Shown: positions 1-6,389 of the stretch, piece by piece | Layout of the letters: the number at the start of each line of letters is the position of its first letter | Numbering within the stretch: the stretch's first letter is position 1 | Source: Methanomicrobiales archaeon | GTDB lineage: Archaea > Halobacteriota > Methanomicrobia > Methanomicrobiales > Methanospirillaceae | Reading direction: 5' to 3' | Assembly (NCBI GenBank): GCA_012520015.1 | Contig: JAAYPD010000389.1 | Location: forward strand, 1 to 10,173 | DNA length: 10,173 bases | The notes under the pieces: generated by a model | Database searches by the model: none | Told to the model about the DNA's origin: nothing | What the model saw: only the letters and a program-made list of their open reading frames with translations | Position numbers and translations under genes: made by a program

Positions 1-1
1 G

Positions 2-61
2 GCAGCAGCACATGTGATTCCACTTGATGAGCTGTTAAAAGCTCTTGGAATCCCCTCATAA
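2..61 (+). CDS. 3' end of an unidentified gene (partial)
   Basis: The left edge cuts into an open frame that reads AAAHVIPLDELLKALGIPS and ends at TAA (59-61). Only 19 residues are visible, so no family can be assigned. The alternating hydrophobic/acidic pattern looks like a C-terminal amphipathic helix. It converges on mch, whose stop codon lies 16 bases away on the other strand. A chance open frame of this length is quite possible. The case for a real gene is its protein-like composition, its stop just before an A/T-rich terminator-like stretch, and the absence of any other use for these bases. Confidence 0.45.
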   Translation, partial: AAAHVIPLDELLKALGIPS

Positions 62-66
62 TTCTG

Positions 67-77
67 TTTTAAAAAAG
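67..77 (-). terminator. Oligo-T transcription terminator of mch
   Basis: Read on the minus strand, the mch stop codon (80-78) is followed almost at once by six T residues (76-71) and then AAAA. Archaeal RNA polymerase stops at oligo-T tracts just after stop codons, so this fits an mch terminator. The plus strand has TTTT at 67-70 shortly after the stop of the convergent gene, so the element may serve both directions. Confidence 0.45.
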
Positions 78-1025
78 TTAGAGATATCCGAATGACTTAA
101 GTGTCACTTCAGGATTTACCTCTCCGACATGGTACACCTTTCCTTCGGTCAGTTCGTTTATGGTTACTTCTGCCGGGGAGAAGAGAGAGGTATCTATCTG
201 GTAAAAGTCGAAGTTTGCTTCCTTGAAGATTTCGTAGAATGGTTTTCCATATCCTTTTGACTTGTTGCTTGGTATCTTGTCAAGGAAATCAACAATTTCA
301 GGGGCTTTCATCGTCAGGTTAATCTGTCCGTGATAGATGGTAGCGTCATTGGTAGTTCCCATCGCCTTGGTTGCATCTGCCTTTACCGGTGGAATCGGTG
401 CAGTCCCGATGGCTGCGGATATCTTTCTTGTATCAAATCCAAGTTCGTTCAATTTGTATACTGCCGTTTCAACACAGCGCCCGCAGACCTGTATGGACCC
501 GACCAGCGAGGCAGTCGGAGCTACAACAGCACAAAGGTTCTCGACATCAATCCCGCAGTCTTTTGCTATCTTTTCCATTACTTCGCCATTTGGAAGGTGG
601 TCAGACTCAAGGGCAATGACCGCGTCGTCGCTCTCATCCTCGTAACCGATGACCTCATAAGTGTGTTTTGGCTTTAGTGCAAGGGCACGTGCCGGGCCTG
701 AACCCATTGCAAAGTAGTTGCCTGCCTTTACAGTCCATCCGGCCTTTTGTGCTCCAAGACATGCGATAGCCGGGTAGTCGGTTGAGACCTCGATAAAGGG
801 CATGGGAACATGCTTTACCTGTCCCATCCTGAAATTTACTTCACCAAGGCCTCCCATGCAGATCTCGGTAAATGCCCGCCCGGCAGCATACCCGCCAGGT
901 ACCGAGACGCCGCAGTCTACTATCTTTGCACCATTGTCAAGTTCATGATACGCGACATTAAAATCTTCAGAATAATTGGCAAGATTGTCGAATATCTCAA
1001 GTGCTAATTCGTTAACGCTAATCAT
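78..1025 (-). CDS. mch: Methenyltetrahydromethanopterin cyclohydrolase
   Basis: Mch reversibly hydrolyses N5,N10-methenyl-tetrahydromethanopterin to N5-formyl-tetrahydromethanopterin in the cytoplasm, a step in methane formation from CO2 and in the reverse pathway. The 315 residues match the usual family length. Family-typical stretches include CGVSVPGGYAAGRAFTEICM (38-57), the glycine-rich MGSGPARAL (107-115) and VCGRCVETA (180-188). R183 and E186 in the last stretch coincide with the active-site Arg/Glu pair I recall for the Archaeoglobus enzyme. The ATG at 1025-1023 is the natural start because the protein begins MISVNELALEIF, like its relatives; the only Shine-Dalgarno-like element is GGGGG seven bases before it. 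Orc1/cdc6 lies 76 bases upstream on the same strand with no clear terminator between them, so read-through is possible. The family call is firm. Confidence 0.97.
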   Translation of the reverse strand: MISVNELALEIFDNLANYSEDFNVAYHELDNGAKIVDCGVSVPGGYAAGRAFTEICMGGLGEVNFRMGQVKHVPMPFIEVSTDYPAIACLGAQKAGWTVKAGNYFAMGSGPARALALKPKHTYEVIGYEDESDDAVIALESDHLPNGEVMEKIAKDCGIDVENLCAVVAPTASLVGSIQVCGRCVETAVYKLNELGFDTRKISAAIGTAPIPPVKADATKAMGTTNDATIYHGQINLTMKAPEIVDFLDKIPSNKSKGYGKPFYEIFKEANFDFYQIDTSLFSPAEVTINELTEGKVYHVGEVNPEVTLKSFGYL

Positions 1026-1101
1026 GTTCGAACCCCCGTGGAGTACCTTTACATCTCTGATGCACGGGTATTGAACTCTTCGTTTTGTAGCTTAGGGGGG
1101 A

Positions 1102-2229
1102 CTATTTCAGATAGAAAAGAATTTTATCTGGGTCATAGCGAAGGTTTATAAGGCGTGTGCGGCCCCTTCCATCGCGGAACTCCAGGTTAATCAGCCGAAG
1201 GGTATCCAATTTACGCAAAGCCTCGTAATATACCGTGTAGCCGAGCTTTAATTTCTTCTTAACCACCTTATACACCTGGCCAGAAGTCATCTGTTCTTCT
1301 GCCCTTGAAAGCTCTGTAAGCAGGCGGAGGAGATCCTTCTCTTCCCTTCTCAGGGCATGGATGGAGTACTTAAGATGAAGAAATCTTGATACCCGGTATG
1401 CTTCATGGATATGTTCTTCCCCGATCTCCCTTACCGCATCCCTCTCGGCGTTCAGGCCTGCACGCTTGATCATGTCTATCCCGACCCTCATATCACCTGA
1501 CCTGAGCGTATGATCAACGATGATGTCAAGGTTCTTATCTGAGAGCACTCCAGGGTATAGGCCCTGCATTACACGCTCTTTTAATATCTGAAAGGTCTCT
1601 TCAACAGAATAAGGCGGAAAGTAGACCTCGGTCGGGGAGAAGACGGACGAGACCCTGATATCCAGTTCACGCGAGAGATCTACGTCCATGTCAGATATGA
1701 CTACAAGGACACCAATCCTTGTCCCTGGGTATGTCTCATGGGACCGTAAAAGAAGGTAAAGGATATTATTGAGTTCATTTTCAAATAGCAGGTAATTGGC
1801 ATCATCAAGTGCTATTAGTAAAACCCTGTCTTCGGCAAGGAGAATATCGGCGATTGACTCAAAGACCCGTTTATAGGAGTTACCTGCCGCTGACGGGTTA
1901 TGCCCTGCAATCTGCCGGTAGATATGAGAGAGGATCATAAATCTTGTATTCTCAACCTGGCAGTTTACATGAACCGTCAGAAGTTTTGACTGGATGCTGT
2001 CGATATCTGCAAATATCTTCTTTACTGAGGTTGTCTTGCCTGTTCCAGGTGTCCCTTTGAGTATTGCATTAAGCGGTCTTGATCCTTTAATGCCAGGTCT
2101 TATCAGAAAAGCAAGTTCTCTTAACTGGTTTTCGCGGTAGTTGAACTGATCAGGGATATAATCTATCTCAAAAGTATCCAGATCCCGAAACAGGGTCTCA
2201 TCCCACATCAGCATATTCTTCATGGTCAT
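1102..2229 (-). CDS. cdc6: Orc1/Cdc6-type replication initiator ATPase
   Basis: Members of this family bind origin repeats and help load the MCM helicase. The 375 residues show the expected order: Walker A GTPGTGKTT (59-67); the VNCQ motif (88-91); Walker B LLIALDD (137-143); a sensor-1 region, VVISDMD, followed by an arginine-finger-like LDIRVSS and FPPYSVEE; sensor 2 SGDMRVGID; then a C-terminal winged-helix domain from about residue 290, including YTVYYEALRKLDTLRLI. The Walker B motif has DD where most Orc1/Cdc6 proteins have DE, and sensor 1 lacks the usual Asn, which suggests the divergent second-type paralogue common in methanogens. The first ATG (2229) is preferred over the internal one at 2223 because GGGA sits eight bases before it. 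It is divergent from the DUF368 gene. No convincing origin repeats were recognised in the upstream region. Confidence 0.93.
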   Translation of the reverse strand: MTMKNMLMWDETLFRDLDTFEIDYIPDQFNYRENQLRELAFLIRPGIKGSRPLNAILKGTPGTGKTTSVKKIFADIDSIQSKLLTVHVNCQVENTRFMILSHIYRQIAGHNPSAAGNSYKRVFESIADILLAEDRVLLIALDDANYLLFENELNNILYLLLRSHETYPGTRIGVLVVISDMDVDLSRELDIRVSSVFSPTEVYFPPYSVEETFQILKERVMQGLYPGVLSDKNLDIIVDHTLRSGDMRVGIDMIKRAGLNAERDAVREIGEEHIHEAYRVSRFLHLKYSIHALRREEKDLLRLLTELSRAEEQMTSGQVYKVVKKKLKLGYTVYYEALRKLDTLRLINLEFRDGRGRTRLINLRYDPDKILFYLK

Positions 2230-2332
2230 TTAATTTTCCCAAGACTCAAAGGCACTCTGCTACTAACTGCACTTCATAGATATGGGCGATAAATTAAAAA
2301 TATTTCGTTCGTTTCATAAAATTTCAGGTAAA

Positions 2333-2371
2333 TTTTCCATTGTGCAAAGAAAAGCTGCATCACATGGAAAT
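2333..2371. repeat. Imperfect inverted repeat upstream of the DUF368 gene
   Basis: TTTTCCATTGTG (2333-2344) and CACATGGAAAT (2361-2371) are complementary over TTTCCA/TGGAAA and TGTG/CACA, with one unpaired T, around a 16-base spacer. If transcription starts downstream of the TATA-like block at 2312, the repeat would fall around the start site or in the leader of DUF368. It could be an operator or an RNA hairpin, or chance in AT-rich DNA. Confidence 0.3.
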
Positions 2372-2390
2372 AGTTTAAGAAAGAATAATT

Positions 2391-2394
2391 GAGG
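2391..2394 (+). promoter_or_regulatory. Shine-Dalgarno site that sets the DUF368 start
   Basis: GAGG (2391-2394) stands six bases before ATG 2401. The longer open frame starts at TTG 2389, which would overlap this site and has no ribosome binding site of its own, so ATG 2401 is the likely start. Confidence 0.65.
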
Positions 2395-2400
2395 ACGCAT

Positions 2401-3276
2401 ATGCAGATAAGAACATTTCTTGCCGAGTATATCCCTGTATTTGTCAAAGGCCTGCTGATGGGAATCTGCGATATCATCCCTGGCGTGTCAGGGGGAACTG
2501 TCGCATTCATCACCGGCATCTATGGCAGGCTGGTATCAGCTGTTGCAAGTGTGTCGCCAGCCATTATCTTCGACCTGGTTAAATGGGATCTTCCTGCTTT
2601 CAGGTCAAGGCTTGTGCAGATGGACGTGGTTTTTCTTGTCATTCTCCTGGCTGGTATAGGAGCTGCTTTTCTTCTTGCGTCAAGGGTCATGCTCTGGCTT
2701 TTGGAAGAGTATTCTGTCCTTACCAACGGGTTTTTCTTCGGGCTCATCCTGGCTTCTTCAGTCCTGCTCTTCGCCCCGCTTCCACGCCGGTACAAGGGAA
2801 GTTTCATCTTTTTAGTCCTTGGGATCATCCTTGGGCTTGTTATTGTGATGTTAAACCCGGCAGCCCTTGGTCATTCATATCCTGTCCTTTTTATAACCGG
2901 TTTTATCGCCTTATGCGCCATGATTCTTCCTGGAATTTCCGGGGCCTATATTACACTTCTCATGAACCAGTATGAATACATGCTTAATGCGATTAAAGTT
3001 TTGAATCTTCCTGACATCGGTGCATACCTTGCCGGCGGCGTTCTTGGAATCCTCACCTTTACAAGGCTGCTCAAGTACCTGCTCAAGTATTACCATGATC
3101 TTATAGTGGCCGTTCTTACCGGCATTATGCTTGGAACATCAAAGCTGCTGCTTGACAGGGCTTTTTTGTCCGCCGATCCAGGCCCCGGACTGGCTGTCAG
3201 CATCATCGCAGGTATATTTATTGTAGGACTTTTTCAGTTAATACAAAATTCTGCAAAGAAGAGAAGTTTGAAGTAA
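2401..3276 (+). CDS. DUF368 family membrane protein, probable polyprenyl-phosphate transporter
   Basis: This 291-residue, very hydrophobic protein has about eight predicted membrane segments. The DUF368 signature appears twice: IIPGVSGGTVAF (25-36) and ILPGISGAYITL (175-186). This is the inverted or duplicated glycine/proline motif expected of a transporter with two related halves. In bacteria, DUF368 proteins (PopT) were reported to return undecaprenyl phosphate across the membrane for reuse; the archaeal counterpart would plausibly recycle dolichyl-type phosphate used for S-layer or pilin glycosylation, but that is inference. The basic tail NSAKKRSLK suggests a cytoplasmic C terminus. It converges on the mutase-like gene with only 20 bases between stops and appears to be a single-gene transcript from the AT-rich region shared with orc1/cdc6. 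Confidence 0.9.
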   Translation: MQIRTFLAEYIPVFVKGLLMGICDIIPGVSGGTVAFITGIYGRLVSAVASVSPAIIFDLVKWDLPAFRSRLVQMDVVFLVILLAGIGAAFLLASRVMLWLLEEYSVLTNGFFFGLILASSVLLFAPLPRRYKGSFIFLVLGIILGLVIVMLNPAALGHSYPVLFITGFIALCAMILPGISGAYITLLMNQYEYMLNAIKVLNLPDIGAYLAGGVLGILTFTRLLKYLLKYYHDLIVAVLTGIMLGTSKLLLDRAFLSADPGPGLAVSIIAGIFIVGLFQLIQNSAKKRSLK

Positions 3277-3296
3277 CCAGTATTGTGATACCCGCA

Positions 3297-4454
3297 TTAT
3301 GATATAAGAAGAGGAATGAGGCCGGTTCCTGGCATAAGCCCGTACATTCCCTTTGCCCCTTCTTTCTCTGAAAACCTGGTTGTGCTGTCCTTGTCTTTTC
3401 CAAGGATTGCAAATGGCACAGGTTCAGCAGTATGTGTTTTTATCCGTACCGGGGTAGGATGATCAGGAAGAACGGCAATCCTTCCGTCAAACTCTTTTAT
3501 TATGGTCCCGATCATCTCGTCAACCCTCTCGATAGCCTTTACCTTCTCCTCTATGGATCCCATGTGACCTGCCTCGTCAGGTGCCTCGACATGGATGAAG
3601 AGAAAGTCAAGCCTTTCCAGCGCCCTGATGGCATACCTTGCCTTTGCCTGGTAATCAGTGTCGATAAACCCTGTTGCTCCCGGAACCCTGATTATCTCCA
3701 TCCCTGCATAGACTCCAATCCCGTTCAGGAGATCCACTGCTGATATGATTCCACCTGAAAGCCCGGTCATCTCCTTAAATGATCTCATCTGCGGGCGTTT
3801 TCCTCCTGACCAGGGCCATATCGAGGTTGCAGGTTTCATCGAATTTTTTATTCTGTCAAGGTTTACCTGGTGATTCATGAAGATCTCATGGCTTTTCTTC
3901 ATGGCTTTTATCAGCCGTTCAGCATCAGGCCCTGCAGGCAGAAAGTCCCTGAATGGCTGCCCGGTGATATCATGCGGCGGAGTTGATTCGCATCCCTGAC
4001 CTCCAGGGATGATAAGAAGGTTACGGTAACTGATCCCTGCATGACAGACGATCCCATGGAGATGCTGGTTCAGGGTTTTTAGCAGAAGTGCCCCTTCATC
4101 GCTTGTGATATGTCCGGCATTGAAGTCCTCAAGGATACCGTCCCTTATCGTAACAAGGTTGCACCTGTACGCAAAATCGTCGCTCTCAAGGGAGATACCC
4201 ATGCTTGCCGCTTCAAGTGCGCCCCTTCCTGTATAACACTCTGCAGGGTCATAACCCAGCACCGAAAGATTTGCGATATCGCTTCCAGCTGTAAACCCAT
4301 CAGGCACGGTCTTTAACAGGCCCATGGCACCTTCCCTTGCGATATGGTCCATGTTTGGAGTATGGGCAGCTTCCAGCGGAGTCATGCCGGAAAGTTCGCT
4401 TAATGGCTCGTCTGCCATCCCGTCCCCAAGAATTATGCAGTATTTCTTCTTCAT
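3297..4454 (-). CDS. Cofactor-independent phosphoglycerate mutase-like protein (alternative: proposed homoserine kinase)
   Basis: This alkaline-phosphatase-superfamily enzyme has 385 residues, the normal family length. Metal-binding and catalytic signatures are present: LGDGMAD (9-15, metal ligand D11), AGSDIANLSVLGYDP (from residue 56, nucleophile S58), YTGRGALEAA, HVEAPDEAGH, LPDHPTP and HTAEPVPF. The usual reading is interconversion of 3- and 2-phosphoglycerate in gluconeogenesis, which would connect to pyruvate made by the Por complex in this window. However, the pattern as a whole (SDIANLSVLGYD, THTAEPVPF, IWPWSGGK) resembles the subfamily often labelled 'proposed homoserine kinase' rather than the classical archaeal ApgM, so the substrate is uncertain and no gene symbol is given. 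The ATG at 4454 is preceded by GGAGAG about four bases upstream. The epimerase gene ends 46 bases upstream on the same strand, so the two probably form an operon. Confidence 0.88.
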   Translation of the reverse strand: MKKKYCIILGDGMADEPLSELSGMTPLEAAHTPNMDHIAREGAMGLLKTVPDGFTAGSDIANLSVLGYDPAECYTGRGALEAASMGISLESDDFAYRCNLVTIRDGILEDFNAGHITSDEGALLLKTLNQHLHGIVCHAGISYRNLLIIPGGQGCESTPPHDITGQPFRDFLPAGPDAERLIKAMKKSHEIFMNHQVNLDRIKNSMKPATSIWPWSGGKRPQMRSFKEMTGLSGGIISAVDLLNGIGVYAGMEIIRVPGATGFIDTDYQAKARYAIRALERLDFLFIHVEAPDEAGHMGSIEEKVKAIERVDEMIGTIIKEFDGRIAVLPDHPTPVRIKTHTAEPVPFAILGKDKDSTTRFSEKEGAKGMYGLMPGTGLIPLLIS

Positions 4455-4500
4455 TCATCTCTCCATGATTTTTGTCATTACAATCCTGAAAACCCCTGTA

Positions 4501-5430
4501 TCATTGCTCCAGTGCTGCCCGGACGGCTATCTTAACGCTCTCCCTGCTGTTTATCCCAGGAACAAATCCTATTTCCTTAAGCCTGCTGATATCAAGCTGC
4601 ATCCTTGGCACATCCCCAATCCATCCCCTGCGCCCTCCGGTATACCGGTAAGAAGGTGAGAGATTCATCTCATGGCAGATTATGTCAGCTATCTCTGTGA
4701 CCGATACCCAGTCTTCAGAACCGATATTACAGGTATTTACTATATCGGATGAATGACCGGCCACGTACATGATGGCCCTTATACATTCCCTGACCTCAAG
4801 GTAGGATTTTGTCTGTTTTCCGTCCCCAAGGATCTCAAGTTCTCCTGGATTCTCCTTCAGTTTCCTGATAAAGTCGGTGATAACCCCATGACCTGACCTT
4901 GCACCGATGATATTTGCAAACCTGAAAATCCATGACCTCATCGAGAAGCTGTGACAGTACGCCGAGATAAGTGCTTCACAGGCAAGCTTTGATGCCCCAT
5001 ACACAGAGACCGGCTCCATGGGAGAGTAGTCCTCGGGGGTTGGTATCACCGATGCCTCGCCATATACGGTGGAGGTCGAGGTGAAGACGATCTCCGTAAC
5101 ATTTGCCCTTCTCATCGCTTCAAGGACCCGGTGGGTTGCAATGATCGTATTATTCAGCTGCCTGTCAGGGTCTGCCGAGCCCTCCCTCACGTCAGGGTCT
5201 GCTGCAAGATGGTATACCCTGTCAGCACCATCCAGTTCTTCCTGCCACCCGTCTCCCAGTAGATCTGCGCTTACAAGCCTGGCCCTCCCTGCTTCAAGAT
5301 GTTCCCTGACATAGTTTTTATCTCCGGAGACCAGGGAGTCTATTATTATTACGTCGTCACCTGAACTGACCAGGAAATCAACCAGGTGCGACCCTATAAA
5401 CCCTGCACCGCCGGTCACAATACTGCGCAT
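4501..5430 (-). CDS. NAD-dependent sugar-nucleotide epimerase/dehydratase (UDP-glucose 4-epimerase-like)
   Basis: This extended short-chain dehydrogenase/reductase has 309 residues. The Rossmann NAD-binding motif GGAGFIG is at residues 7-13, with acidic D31 ending the second strand, as expected for NAD rather than NADP. YHLAADPDVR (73-82), TSTSTVYGE (117-125) with the catalytic Ser/Thr, and the YxxxK pair (Y144, K148) in VYGASKLACE follow. RFANIIGARSGHGVI and the GDGKQTKSYLEV stretch bind the nucleotide sugar in relatives. It probably makes UDP-galactose or a related sugar nucleotide for surface glycans; substrate choice cannot be read from sequence, so no symbol is assigned. The start ATG at 5430 begins directly with the MRSIVTGGAGFIG strand. 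It is the first gene of the minus-strand pair with the mutase-like gene and is divergent from the marker-12-like gene across 43 bases. Confidence 0.92.
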   Translation of the reverse strand: MRSIVTGGAGFIGSHLVDFLVSSGDDVIIIDSLVSGDKNYVREHLEAGRARLVSADLLGDGWQEELDGADRVYHLAADPDVREGSADPDRQLNNTIIATHRVLEAMRRANVTEIVFTSTSTVYGEASVIPTPEDYSPMEPVSVYGASKLACEALISAYCHSFSMRSWIFRFANIIGARSGHGVITDFIRKLKENPGELEILGDGKQTKSYLEVRECIRAIMYVAGHSSDIVNTCNIGSEDWVSVTEIADIICHEMNLSPSYRYTGGRRGWIGDVPRMQLDISRLKEIGFVPGINSRESVKIAVRAALEQ

Positions 5431-5473
5431 CCATACTCATATCCCTTTCCTTCTACCTAAATGTATAACTGCA
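5431..5473. promoter_or_regulatory. Very short divergent promoter spacer
   Basis: These 43 bases must hold start signals for both the epimerase (minus) and the marker-12-like gene (plus). On the minus strand GTTATACATTTA (5470-5459) is TATA-like and about 30-40 bases before the epimerase ATG, with GGAAAGGG as a possible ribosome site. The marker-12-like gene has no visible Shine-Dalgarno site, so it may have a leaderless transcript or a promoter inside the epimerase gene. Confidence 0.35.
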
Positions 5474-6349
5474 ATGTTTATCGGGATTGATCATGGAACG
5501 ACTGCCATGAGGTTTGCCTGGGAAGACAAGGTCTATAAAATCCCAAGGGCAGAAGCGGTGTCGTTTCAGCTCTCTGATCTTACAAACCTCACCGGCGGAG
5601 AAGAGATAGAAGGGTTTGCCATAACATACTCGATGGGAGACAACTTTTCAGAGATTGTTCCTGCAATAACCCTGGAGAACCGGGGCCTTGTCAGCAGGGA
5701 AGGAGCAGGGGAACATACCGGCGGAGGCACCCGCGTTTTTGATGTCATCAGGGACAGCGGCATTCCTGTCATTGCGATCCCAGGCCTGCACCGGGGATCT
5801 GACACTGATCCAAGGTTTAAGGTCTACTCCCACCAGGCCAGTCCTGAAAAGGTAGGGCTTGCCTACGAGGTGGTCTTTCGCCTTGGCCCCACATGCATTA
5901 TCTCCGATATCAGTTCAAACACCGTCACCCTGCTTGTAAAGGATAACAGGATCGTCGGCGGATTTGATGCCTGCGTGTTTGCCCCTGGCTGGATACATGG
6001 CGCACTTGACCTTGACGCCATAAGGGCAATAGATGCCGGGCAGGTCTCCGCCAACGAAGCTTTTTTACATGCCGGTGTAAAGGACACCCTGCCTGAACCA
6101 TACCGTAACTCCGCTCTTGCGATGTTTGCGGCCATGGAATGTGCTTCTCTCAGGCTGCTTGCTCCTGACGCACCTGTTGCGTTATGTGGCAGCAGGGCCA
6201 TGTCTGTGTCAGAAGAAATTGCCCGGTTATTGTCGACAAAGCTGCTTGTATCAGATGAGTGGACGGCTGCAAGAGGGCTTTCAAGGATTGCTAAAGACGT
6301 ATTCTCTAAAAAAGTTTCACATATCCTTGGCATCAGGGTCAGGCTTTAA
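5474..6349 (+). CDS. Putative methanogenesis marker protein 12 (ASKHA-fold, kinase-like)
   Basis: The 291-residue protein begins MFIGIDHGTTAMRFA, the start I associate with methanogenesis marker protein 12, a family confined to methanogens and relatives and of unknown reaction. Its motifs follow the sugar-kinase/actin/Hsp70 ATPase fold: the first phosphate loop IGIDHGTTAM (3-12), a second phosphate-type loop SDISSNTVTLLV around D145, and a C-terminal adenosine-type motif ALCGSRAMS with C238-G239-S240. This suggests ATP binding or a phosphotransferase, or regulatory ATPase, role; no substrate can be inferred. The ATG at 5474 is chosen because the conserved motif starts there. It lies 40 bases before porC on the same strand, but a TATA-like element in that gap suggests por can be transcribed separately. 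A DUF1464-type kinase relative is the main alternative name. Confidence 0.82.
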   Translation: MFIGIDHGTTAMRFAWEDKVYKIPRAEAVSFQLSDLTNLTGGEEIEGFAITYSMGDNFSEIVPAITLENRGLVSREGAGEHTGGGTRVFDVIRDSGIPVIAIPGLHRGSDTDPRFKVYSHQASPEKVGLAYEVVFRLGPTCIISDISSNTVTLLVKDNRIVGGFDACVFAPGWIHGALDLDAIRAIDAGQVSANEAFLHAGVKDTLPEPYRNSALAMFAAMECASLRLLAPDAPVALCGSRAMSVSEEIARLLSTKLLVSDEWTAARGLSRIAKDVFSKKVSHILGIRVRL

Positions 6350-6384
6350 TTTTATATGATTAATCGTGTAAGATATTCTGGGAA
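6349..6384 (+). promoter_or_regulatory. Candidate promoter and leader of the porCDAB operon
   Basis: TTTTATATG (6350-6358) is a good archaeal TATA-box match, preceded by CTTTAAT, which could serve as the TFB-binding element. A start site about 25 bases downstream of the box would fall near 6379, leaving a leader of roughly ten bases that contains GGGAA (6380-6384), the only ribosome-site-like sequence before the porC TTG start. Confidence 0.45.
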
Positions 6385-6389
6385 TTTTC

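Larger units (their letters stand above)
2230..2400. promoter_or_regulatory. AT-rich divergent promoter region, orc1/cdc6 and DUF368
   Basis: This 171-base spacer must hold the promoters of both divergent genes. The densest AT block, ATAAATTAAAAATATTTC (2290-2307), and TTTCATAAAATTTC (2312-2325) are TATA-like; the first suits orc1/cdc6 on the minus strand and either could serve DUF368. An imperfect inverted repeat (2333-2344 with 2361-2371) lies nearer DUF368. Replication origins often sit beside orc1/cdc6 genes, but I see no clear origin-recognition-box repeats with a G-run. Confidence 0.4.

Noticed and set aside
1022..1042. tRNA-like T-loop sequence GTTCGAAC followed by CCCCC
   Set aside because: Neither strand offers a complementary T-stem, acceptor arm or anticodon arm around it; it is simply a palindrome at the mch start.
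2389..2400. TTG 2389 as the DUF368 start, giving four extra residues
   Set aside because: GAGG at 2391-2394 is correctly spaced for ATG 2401 and would lie inside the longer version.
3280..3291. GTAT-TGTG-ATAC mini-hairpin between the convergent DUF368 and mutase-like genes
   Set aside because: A four-base AT-rich stem with no T tract is too weak to call a terminator.
3432..3743. 103-codon plus-strand frame within the mutase-like gene
   Set aside because: It covers conserved catalytic codons of the minus-strand gene; the translation is cysteine/tyrosine-rich and unlike a real protein.
5863..6333. 156-codon open frame antisense to the marker-12-like gene
   Set aside because: The sense frame has clear family motifs, whereas the antisense translation is low-complexity and serine/alanine-rich with no recognisable motif, as expected of a shadow frame.
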